DNA of 64,000 bases from Saturnia japonica (Eukaryota; Arthropoda; Insecta; Lepidoptera; Saturniidae): positions 21,204,001 to 21,268,000 of the forward strand of contig CM065309.1 of assembly GCA_033032175.1 (NCBI GenBank), in the 5' to 3' direction. Both the position numbers and the translations under genes were made by a program. Every line of letters starts with the position of its first letter. Within the stretch, counting starts at the first letter, position 1. The notes under the pieces were generated by a model. The model saw nothing but the letters and a program-made list of their open reading frames with translations, made no database searches and was not told the DNA's origin. Positions 57,528-64,000 of this stretch are shown here, one piece after another.

Positions 57528-57640
57528 TTGAAAAAAAAAATAAACCCGATAGAGTTTTTTGTTGGTTCCGGTTTCTGGTTTTCTGAACCGACCGGCAGTA
57601 GCGTTTTAACGTTCTTAGGGCCTAAATAGACTCAACTGTG
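57528..57640 (+). repeat. LINE 3'-end copy (family 3), plus
   Basis: AATAAACCCGATAGAGTTTT, CTGAACCGACCGGCAGTAGC, GTTTTAACGTTCTTAGGGCC; preceded by an A-run. It lies about 110 bp upstream of the second Ig exon. Confidence 0.65.
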
Positions 57641-57750
57641 TAATTCCAGCAGTTGCATGCACTCAACCTCATTCGTGTATCACTCCCTCGGAGTATATCG
57701 CCACTTAACATTTAACTTATGTATGCAATTTATGATATGATTCATTTCAG

Positions 57751-57896
57751 GAGGCGCTCGGTTTTAGTGATAAGGCATGCGAGAAACGAAGACTCAGCGA
57801 CGTACGAGTGCAGAGCGCAGGGAGCGGTCGGACCTCCCGCCATCGCCAAAGCGAACATAACCGTTGTATCACCGGCCACAATGCCCCCTGATACCA
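57751..57896 (+). CDS. Ig-like domain exon 2 (host gene, partial)
   Basis: Acceptor TTCATTTCAG (57741-57750) and donor GTAAGT (57897). It is read in the phase set by exon 1 (phase 2 in, phase 1 out), with no stop. It encodes the second half of the Ig domain: RSVLVIRHARNEDSATYECR, with the tyrosine-corner motif D-x-A-x-Y-x-C and the second domain Cys, then AKANITVVSPATMPPDT. The closing ANITVV strand and Thr/Pro-rich linker are similar in kind to neuregulins, where an EGF domain follows. No EGF exon is present before the window ends, because the LINE fills the next intron. Apparent frames at 57719 and 57747 are the exon read with intron. Confidence 0.9.
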
Positions 57897-58082
57897 GTAA
57901 GTCATTACAATCTTATTAACACTAAATAACATAAAGAAAAACACGTTTCAGTCGTAGCACGGCAAAAGGAACTGTATGTGATGATAACCACAGTACAAAT
58001 TTCTTTAGAGATTTCTCTCTACTAATGGAATACGTCCTCCCTACAGATGATCGCGGATAAATAACCTAACCTTGTGTTCCTG
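57897..58082 (+). other. Start of next intron before the LINE
   Basis: The donor GTAAGTCATT is followed by about 190 bp without a recognisable gene. The exact LINE 5' end is not certain; it probably lies near 58083-58100, where GC content rises. Confidence 0.5.
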
Positions 58083-58700
58083 CAGTGGGGAGTTCCGATT
58101 TGGTCTTGATCGCGAACGGACGTGTCGCTCCGTTTGTGCTCTCGACCATCACGTGACTTAATTGTTGCGATCTTATATTTGGAATTTATTCGAATATATT
58201 GTTGCAATAACGACGTAAACCAACTGGTGTGTAACGCTCGCGTGGTAAACCGCACTTTTCGGTGCGACTTGCTTGTTTTTTATAAATCCACGGTTTTGTG
58301 GTCGCTCACTGGATACCTGACGGTGCTAACTAAAGTGAGCGGGGCGTGACCCGAGCAGCCCGCTGGTTGTCTCCTTCAGAGGCAAACAGCCAGACTCGGA
58401 CGGGCCTGGGAATCTAGGCCTTTGCGGTTATCGCATAGTCTTGCCCCAGGTGTCTCCTGCCAAACCTTCCGATCCTGCACACTCCATCCCCGGGAACCTG
58501 TTTGGGCCTAGCCCGGTTTAATTACCGGTCTGCGTCCTCGGCCCCGGGCTTGTTAGGGCTCCTTAGGGTTGATAGGTCCTTCCTGTGTGTCATTGCACCT
58601 TGACCACAGGTCTCTTGCCGACTCCGATAGTCTTTTTAAGTTTTTGGCGCACCCCCCTGCCCCTAAGGCAGGGAGGCCTTTAATTTAAAATAAAATAAAA

Positions 58701-60593
58701 ATGTCCCATTGTCCTCCCTCTTCTGCCGTCATGGCAAATAACGTTACCGACCTGGCCACTTGCATAGGCAAGTTGCAAGCCAGGATGAAAGCGCTGGAAT
58801 TTCAATACCAGCGCTATCAAAATTTCGTCGTATTACGGTGTCCCTCTCTAGACGAGGAATACCGTAATCTACCTGAGAACGCCTGCGTGCGTCGCACCGC
58901 TGCGACCGCGACCCGTCATGAGGCCGTTTCAGGTAGCGAGGCGGCCGCTTCAGGTAGCAAGGCGGCCGATGACGTCACGGCCGCGACCGTTATACCGACT
59001 GGCGCCGCGCCAGTCGGCGCCGCGCCCAAACGTCTCACGCGCAGCGCTGCGCGTCCGTCCGCCGCGTCATCCGGGGCCGTGGCCACGTCTACGGCCACGC
59101 CCCCTGTCCCGACTAGCCAATCGCGCGGGTCAAGCCCCGCCTCCGTCAAGCGAGGGCCGCGAAATTCGCGGTCACAATCTAGGGTTACCAAAAATAGTCC
59201 GTACGTCCGTCCCGCGCGATCCACGGAAACCGCGTTAAAGACGAAAAATTCGTTTTCGGCCCTTCCGGTCGAACAAGACTCGCCCGCGAATCCGGATCCA
59301 TCTCCGGAGATGGATACCGAGAACGACGGCTTCACCGTCGTGGCGTCGCGTAAGCGAACGGCGCGTAGCAGTCCGACTGCTCAACCGGCGCCTAAGGTAA
59401 TAGCTAAGGCAGTAGTCAGGGGCGCCGCCGCCCCCGCGTCCTCCCAGCTCCCCGCGCCCGCCGGTGGGAAAAAAGAGCGTGCCCCACCTCCAATCATAAT
59501 CCGGGACAAGGCAGCCTGGATGGGAGTCTGCAATGAGATGCGCAGACTCAAACTCGACTACCACAAGGCTAGAAACATAGTCAACGGGATTTCTATTTCG
59601 GTGAGTTCTTCGGAAACTCACCGTAAACTAACCACCCTCCTCCGGCAGAAAGGTCTGCAATTTTATACGTATTCGCTCGCGGAGGAGCGCGTCCTCCGAG
59701 TGGTCATCCGCCGCATTCCGGTGGAGCTCGACCCGTCGGAGGTGTGCTCCTCGCTCAAGGAGCAAAGTTATCCCATCCGGGAAGTACACCGGATGTACAG
59801 TAAAGATAAGCGGCCACTACAAATGGTAGTGGCCATATTGGACCTTTCCCCCGAGGGAAAGGCCATCTTCCAGCTAGAGACGGTGTGCGGGCTCTCCGGG
59901 ATTAACGTGGAGCCCCCACACAAAAACCACCAGCCTGCGCAGTGCCACAACTGCCAGCTGTACGGGCACGCTGCCCGTAACTGTCATTCTCGTCCGCGGT
60001 GCGTAAAGTGCCGAGAGGACCACCCCACACGGGAGTGCACGCGCGAGCGTGACTCCGTCGTCCCCCCGAGCTGCGTGTTATGCGGGGAGGAGGGGCATCC
60101 CGCGAATTATCGCGGTTGCCCCAAGGCCCCGCGTACCACGCGGCCACGTACACAGAGGCAGGCGGCCCCCCGGGCGGCGCCCCCCGCCTCAGCCATCAAA
60201 GCGCAACCCCTGCTGGCGTCAGGGGAATTTCCCGCGCTGCCGGTCCCGCGCCAGCTCCCGGCCGCCGCCGGCCCCTCCGCACCCCGCGTGGTGCAACCGC
60301 AACCCGTGCGTTCATCGCAGAACGCATGGGGCCCCCGCCGCCCCAATCCACAGCCCCTTATGGCTATGGATATTCCCGCGCCCCGCGCTCCTGCGCCCCG
60401 CGCGCCCGCTAACACTGTCGTCAATAGTAACGACCTAATGATACTGCTCACCCGCGAGCACGATATCCGCGAGCTCATCGAATACAACGACCATTTGGAG
60501 CGCTTCGGTCTCATCAAGACCGCTTGCGCGTTCCCCCGCCTCGTAGAGACACTACAACGTCTCGATCGCGAGGCGAGTAGTAATAAAAATTAG
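58701..60593 (+). CDS. LINE ORF1, Gag-like RNA-binding protein
   Basis: 630 residues. It would coat LINE RNA and carry it to the nucleus. Residues about 1-60 contain a short coiled-coil-like stretch (KLQARMKALEFQYQRYQNF). From 60 to 260 the chain is low-complexity, rich in A, S, P, T and R. From about 270 to 400 lies a folded Gag-like/RNA-recognition region. At about 415-475 there are three zinc knuckles: CHNCQLYGHAARNC (CCHC), CVKCREDHPTREC (spacing C2C3H4C) and CVLCGEEGHPANYRGC. Three knuckles are typical of Jockey-clade ORF1. A Pro/Ala-rich segment and a short helical end follow. The ATG at 58701 follows an A-rich leader. The TAG at 60591-60593 is in the same frame as ORF2. Several frames on both strands here are GC-rich shadows. 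Confidence 0.9.
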   Translation: MSHCPPSSAVMANNVTDLATCIGKLQARMKALEFQYQRYQNFVVLRCPSLDEEYRNLPENACVRRTAATATRHEAVSGSEAAASGSKAADDVTAATVIPTGAAPVGAAPKRLTRSAARPSAASSGAVATSTATPPVPTSQSRGSSPASVKRGPRNSRSQSRVTKNSPYVRPARSTETALKTKNSFSALPVEQDSPANPDPSPEMDTENDGFTVVASRKRTARSSPTAQPAPKVIAKAVVRGAAAPASSQLPAPAGGKKERAPPPIIIRDKAAWMGVCNEMRRLKLDYHKARNIVNGISISVSSSETHRKLTTLLRQKGLQFYTYSLAEERVLRVVIRRIPVELDPSEVCSSLKEQSYPIREVHRMYSKDKRPLQMVVAILDLSPEGKAIFQLETVCGLSGINVEPPHKNHQPAQCHNCQLYGHAARNCHSRPRCVKCREDHPTRECTRERDSVVPPSCVLCGEEGHPANYRGCPKAPRTTRPRTQRQAAPRAAPPASAIKAQPLLASGEFPALPVPRQLPAAAGPSAPRVVQPQPVRSSQNAWGPRRPNPQPLMAMDIPAPRAPAPRAPANTVVNSNDLMILLTREHDIRELIEYNDHLERFGLIKTACAFPRLVETLQRLDREASSNKN

Positions 60594-60602
60594 GGCCTTT
60601 CA

Positions 60603-63497
60603 ATGGCTAAGTTTAAACCGAAAGCGTTAAATCTTTCATTTTTTAACGCGCGAAGCCTACTTCCGCAGCGTGATCTCGTCGCGACCTTTCTTAAAGATCA
60701 CCAAGTAGATGTTCTTTTAGTGCAGGAGACGCTCTTAAAGCGTGCTAAACGTGATCCAAAAATCGCGAACTATAATATTGTAAGAAATGACCGGGCCGGC
60801 CGCGGGGGCGGCACTCTCATTTATTACAAACGATCGTTATATTGTACGCCGGTAGATCCTCCGATACTTACCAATATGGAAGTATCCGTGTGTAGACTAG
60901 GAATGACCGACCACCCGTCCATAACGTTAGTCTCAGTTTATCTCTCGCCGAGGAAAGAGCCTCTCAGGTCTGACCTAGAAAAGCTACTTTCGCTCGGTGA
61001 ATCGGTCATTATAGCGGGTGACCTCAATTGTGGACACACTTCGTTTGGCAATTGGAGAGACTCCAGTAATGGGGTTAAACTCGAAGAGCTAACGAACGTG
61101 CTAAACTTTGATGTCATAGCGCCACCCACTCCCACCCACTTTCAAGACAACTGTATGCCGACAGTGCTTGATGTAGCTCTCATTAAAGGTATCGCGCTTC
61201 GGTTACGACTCATTCGGGTCGTACACGAGCTCGACTCCGACCACCGTCCGGTAATCATGCAGCTAGGTCAACCAGACGACTCTAGCCCTCCTTCGGTCCA
61301 AGTGGTTGACTATGCCAAGCTAAAACATTATCTTGCGGACAGGCCGTCCTCGTCCAGCTTAGATAGGATCCCGGACGTATTGGGGTCCGTTGCGGACGTA
61401 GATCTCGCGATCGATTCCCTGGTCGACCACCTGCAGGCCGGCATCGGAGAGGCCTCGAGAGAGGTCGAAGAGGCGAGCGATCGCCGCTTCGTACTCCCTG
61501 CCGACGTGCGGGCGTTGTTGACGGAAAAGAACGCGGCGACTCGTGCGCACGACCACTATCCGACCGAGGAAAACCGCGCACGTTTACGCGCACTTCAAAG
61601 ATCGGTTAGAGCCCGTATATTAGAACTCAGAAGTCACAGATGGGACGCCCTCGTCGAAGGGCTAAGGCCGTCGCATCTGGCTTACTGGAAATTAGCTCAC
61701 AGCCTCAAAATAGAGGCTTCTTATCTTATGCCCCCCCTCGAGAGGGGTCCCGGTATACCGCTCGCCTTCGATAGCAGCGACAAGGCGGAGTGCCTCGCCA
61801 CTTGTTTGGAGAGCCAGTGCTCTCCGAACAGTGTCGATGCAAATACCGACCGGGTCGAGGGTATCGATGGATGCGTGCGGGAGCTGGATAAGCTCCCCGC
61901 GACAGACTCCCTGTCCCCAGTCACGTCTGAGGAGGTTCTTTCCATTATAAAAAGCCTTAAGCTTAGAAAAGCACCAGGTCCCGACGGGATCAGGAATGAA
62001 GTACTTAGACTTCTTCCCGATCGCCTCATAGCTCTTTTGGTCTGCATCTTCAATGTAGCCATAGCCCACTGCCATTTTCCAGCCGCCTGGAAAAAGGCCA
62101 TAGTCATAGGTATCCGTAAGCCCGGCAAGAGCGCGTCGCTTCCCGACAGCTATCGCCCGATCAGTCTCCTAAATACTTTAGGGAAAATGTACGAGCGGAT
62201 CCTTCTGAACCGTCTCAAGTCAGTAATAGAGGAGAAAGACCTCTATCCGCCTGAGCAATTCGGTTTCCGTGCTAGATATTCTTGCACTCATCAAGTGCAC
62301 CGCCTCACGGAGCACGTTGCATTTAATTTTGCTGAATTATATAAACCCCGCCGTACACTTGCGGTCTTTTTCGACGTTGCCAAGGCCTTCGATAAGGTCT
62401 GGCACGAGGGATTGATCTACAAGTTGTATCACTTTGAAGTCCCCGATAGGCTAATTAAAATAATTCGCGACTATCTAACAGATCGCACCTTTCGCTATAG
62501 AGTGGAAGGTGAATTGTCCACGCCCCGTCCAATACGCTCAGGCGTTCCCCAAGGTTCGATCCTGGCTCCTAGCCTATTTAACCTGTACGTCAGTGACCTA
62601 CCTCGACTCCCGGAGGTCGAGGTAGGGCTATACGCTGACGATACAGTCTTATATGCCTCAGATAGGAATAGATCCCACCTCAGACACAAAGTGCAACGCT
62701 CCGTGACCACTCTCGGGAAGTGGTTTAACGAGTGGCGTATAGCCGTTAATCCCTCGAAGAGCGCCGCGATGCTCTTCGATGCGGATTCGTCACAGATACC
62801 GTGGAAGCTTAAACCTGTTAAGCTCTACGATAATCCGATTCCGTATGTAAGAGAGACCAAATATCTAGGGGTAACCCTAGATAGTAGGCTCTCTTTTAGA
62901 CCCCACATCCGTAAGGTTAGGAACAGGGCCGCGTGGGTCCTGGGCCGGTTGCATCCTCTGTTGTGTTCGGTGAGTAAAATGTCCACGCGACATAAGCTCA
63001 CGCTCTACAAGACGTGTATTCGACCAATTTTGACATACAGTTGCGCCGTGTTCGCACATATGTCCGAGTCGAGTTTCAAACGGTTACAATCGATACAGAA
63101 TAGGTTCCTCTATCGTCTCACCGGGGCCCCGTGGTATGTTCGAAGCGTAGATCTCCATAGAGATATGGAGCTTCCTTCGATACATGCCTACGTTAAACAG
63201 CTCTCCCGTTCGTATTTCGACACCGCGTCGAACCACGCGAATCCGTTAATAAAAACAGCCGCCACTTATGTTCCGGCACCCACGGACATCCGGTGCAAAC
63301 GCCGGCCGCGCAATATTTTTATTGATCCCGACGATCACATCGAAAATTCGAATAAATATTACACATCCGTCTCTCCAAACAGAGCGTGCCAGCGCCCACG
63401 CCCGCGTAACCACCGTTCTCTCCGCAGAGGGCGGGCGGTCAATTTCGCTCCAGCACACCCGTCACGTCCACCCTCTCTAGCGGTAACCCAAGTCTAG
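60603..63497 (+). CDS. LINE ORF2, endonuclease and reverse transcriptase
   Basis: 964 residues, which nicks the target DNA and copies the LINE RNA there. Residues 1 to about 225 form an AP-type endonuclease: NARSLLPQ (Asn near 15), VQETLLK (Glu 42), AGDLNCGH (Asp and Asn near 140), TVLDVAL and SDHRPV near the end. Residues about 440-740 form the reverse transcriptase: KSLKLRKAPGPDGI, PDSYRPISLLNTLGK, FFDVAKAFDKVWH (first Asp), SGVPQGSILAPSLFNLY, and LYADDTVLY (catalytic pair, about residue 676-684). A C-terminal basic region follows; I see no RNase H. Length fits the Jockey clade. It starts nine bases after the ORF1 stop, in the same frame. Confidence 0.95.
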   Translation: MAKFKPKALNLSFFNARSLLPQRDLVATFLKDHQVDVLLVQETLLKRAKRDPKIANYNIVRNDRAGRGGGTLIYYKRSLYCTPVDPPILTNMEVSVCRLGMTDHPSITLVSVYLSPRKEPLRSDLEKLLSLGESVIIAGDLNCGHTSFGNWRDSSNGVKLEELTNVLNFDVIAPPTPTHFQDNCMPTVLDVALIKGIALRLRLIRVVHELDSDHRPVIMQLGQPDDSSPPSVQVVDYAKLKHYLADRPSSSSLDRIPDVLGSVADVDLAIDSLVDHLQAGIGEASREVEEASDRRFVLPADVRALLTEKNAATRAHDHYPTEENRARLRALQRSVRARILELRSHRWDALVEGLRPSHLAYWKLAHSLKIEASYLMPPLERGPGIPLAFDSSDKAECLATCLESQCSPNSVDANTDRVEGIDGCVRELDKLPATDSLSPVTSEEVLSIIKSLKLRKAPGPDGIRNEVLRLLPDRLIALLVCIFNVAIAHCHFPAAWKKAIVIGIRKPGKSASLPDSYRPISLLNTLGKMYERILLNRLKSVIEEKDLYPPEQFGFRARYSCTHQVHRLTEHVAFNFAELYKPRRTLAVFFDVAKAFDKVWHEGLIYKLYHFEVPDRLIKIIRDYLTDRTFRYRVEGELSTPRPIRSGVPQGSILAPSLFNLYVSDLPRLPEVEVGLYADDTVLYASDRNRSHLRHKVQRSVTTLGKWFNEWRIAVNPSKSAAMLFDADSSQIPWKLKPVKLYDNPIPYVRETKYLGVTLDSRLSFRPHIRKVRNRAAWVLGRLHPLLCSVSKMSTRHKLTLYKTCIRPILTYSCAVFAHMSESSFKRLQSIQNRFLYRLTGAPWYVRSVDLHRDMELPSIHAYVKQLSRSYFDTASNHANPLIKTAATYVPAPTDIRCKRRPRNIFIDPDDHIENSNKYYTSVSPNRACQRPRPRNHRSLRRGRAVNFAPAHPSRPPSLAVTQV

Positions 63498-64000
63498 GTC
63501 CGTTCCTCGGTGTGAAACCCTTGGGTCAGGCAACCGCCCGCGCGATACAAGTGACACTGTACGTGCATCACTTAGCTACCTACATACAACACTACACACG
63601 TATGAACATACACACGTGCACACCACACAGGTACATAGGTTCTGTGAGGGACCTTTTTTTTTCTTTTTTTTACGCTAGTTAGTTAGCGCTAGTTAGTGTA
63701 GAAACATTCCGATTATTGAATACACATACGCACGGTTCCTTCCTTCCTCCCAGGAGGAAGGGAACGTGCCTATGTGTATATTTAGTTAGCTCGAATCGTA
63801 GGTGTAGGGATTCGAATAGATCGCGACCTATTTGCGAACGCGACGACCGCCCGAGCCGAGGTCCGGCCACTTTGGCACCCTCGTGCGAGTCGTCCACAAA
63901 ACTTTCGCGGCTGAGTGCCCTCTGCGCTCGCCCCCAAGTCCGGTGAAGCTGTAAAAGCCGCAGCGGCTTTAGGGCCCCTAAGGCTAACAGTGTAGTCAGT
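63498..64000 (+). promoter_or_regulatory. LINE 3' UTR
   Basis: About 500 bp, the part the reverse transcriptase is expected to recognise. It includes a T-rich tract (63656-63670), a large hairpin at 63721-63778, the GCCACTTTGGCACCCTCGTG block and the 3' tip AAGCTGTAAAAGCCGCAGCG. Every truncated copy in the window retains a 3' portion of this region. Short open frames here are not genes. Confidence 0.85.
63721..63778 (+). other. Conserved hairpin in LINE 3' UTR
   Basis: TACACATACGCACG on the left pairs with CGTGCCTATGTGTA on the right, around an inner TTCCTTCCTTCCTCC/AGGAGGAAGGGAA stem with a small bulge. The equivalent segments at 14938-14996 and 43284-43353 (on the minus strand) also fold although their arm sequences differ. 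Confidence 0.75.

Larger units (their letters stand above)
52487..57750 (+). other. Intron between the two Ig exons
   Basis: 5,264 bp, GT at 52487 and AG at 57749-57750, splitting the Ig domain in phase 2. It is filled with repeats listed separately. Other stretches (53016-53149, 53581-54529, 55596-56789, 56918-57527) show no gene. The pair of opposite frames at 54068-54369 corresponds to no protein I recognise. Confidence 0.85.
58083..64000 (+). mobile_element. Complete-looking Jockey-clade LINE
   Basis: A non-LTR retrotransposon in sense orientation to the Ig gene: 5' UTR about 58083-58700, ORF1, ORF2 and a 3' UTR of about 500 bp. Both ORFs are open. The 3' tip GTGTAGTCAGT at 64000 is the same as the end of the truncated copy at 48316-48387, after which only TTC and the A-tail are missing, so the element probably ends just outside the window. 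It is GC-rich in ORF1 and differs sharply from the host background. Truncated relatives are at 14715, 23290, 43060 and 48316. Confidence 0.9.

Noticed and set aside
58916..60517. Several long frames opposite to or out of phase with LINE ORF1
   Set aside because: They are by-products of GC-rich low-complexity coding sequence; only the frame with zinc knuckles makes sense.

Overview
This is a piece of an AT-rich insect nuclear genome, almost certainly from a moth or butterfly. The evidence is tRNA-derived SINEs and LINE 3' ends of types I know from Lepidoptera, split exons with GT-AG borders, an insect errantivirus, a Transib and a Jockey-clade retrotransposon. No bacterial-style operon, CRISPR array or standalone RNA gene is visible. 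Most of the window is layered transposable elements. All repeat family names below are working labels; no library search was possible.

Host gene: two plus-strand exons (52318-52486 and 57751-57896) with matching intron phases together encode one immunoglobulin-like domain. The intron between them is 5.26 kb. A neuregulin/Vein-type signalling protein is one candidate. Everything upstream (1 to about 52.3 kb) shows no host coding exon I can defend and may be a long 5' intron or intergenic DNA. Everything after 57.9 kb is the next intron, which contains a complete-looking LINE.

Region by region: 1-15.6 kb holds old LINE/SINE debris, a 163-bp tandem array (11.25-11.87 kb) and a LINE 3' UTR copy nested in another repeat (14.7-15.2 kb). 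15.9-22.5 kb is a complex Transib locus: a broken minus-strand RAG1-related transposase, about 760-bp terminal inverted repeats starting with CACAGTG, and a 1.4-kb direct duplication. 22.5-28.5 kb is repeat debris and very AT-rich DNA. 28.5-36.3 kb is a MITE-like inverted-repeat element split by an errantivirus (28941-36206) that has 219-bp LTRs with no difference seen by eye, an ATTG target duplication, open gag and pol, and a broken env. 36.3-52.3 kb is SINEs, LINE fragments and a young 5'-truncated LINE copy with a 63-A tail. 52.3-57.9 kb is the Ig gene with a Harbinger-like MITE and a hAT remnant in its intron. From about 58.1 kb to the window end is a Jockey-clade LINE with both ORFs open; its last few bases and tail lie beyond the edge.

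The elements cross-reference each other. The full LINE at 58-64 kb explains truncated copies at 14.7, 23.3, 43.1 and 48.3 kb. The Transib arms explain each other. The errantivirus carries its own protease, reverse transcriptase, RNase H and integrase, while its envelope gene is disrupted. I found no convincing new multi-gene system. The most useful leads are the Transib ends with an RSS-identical heptamer, the recurring hairpin in the LINE 3' UTR, and the SINE and LINE insertions close to exon borders.
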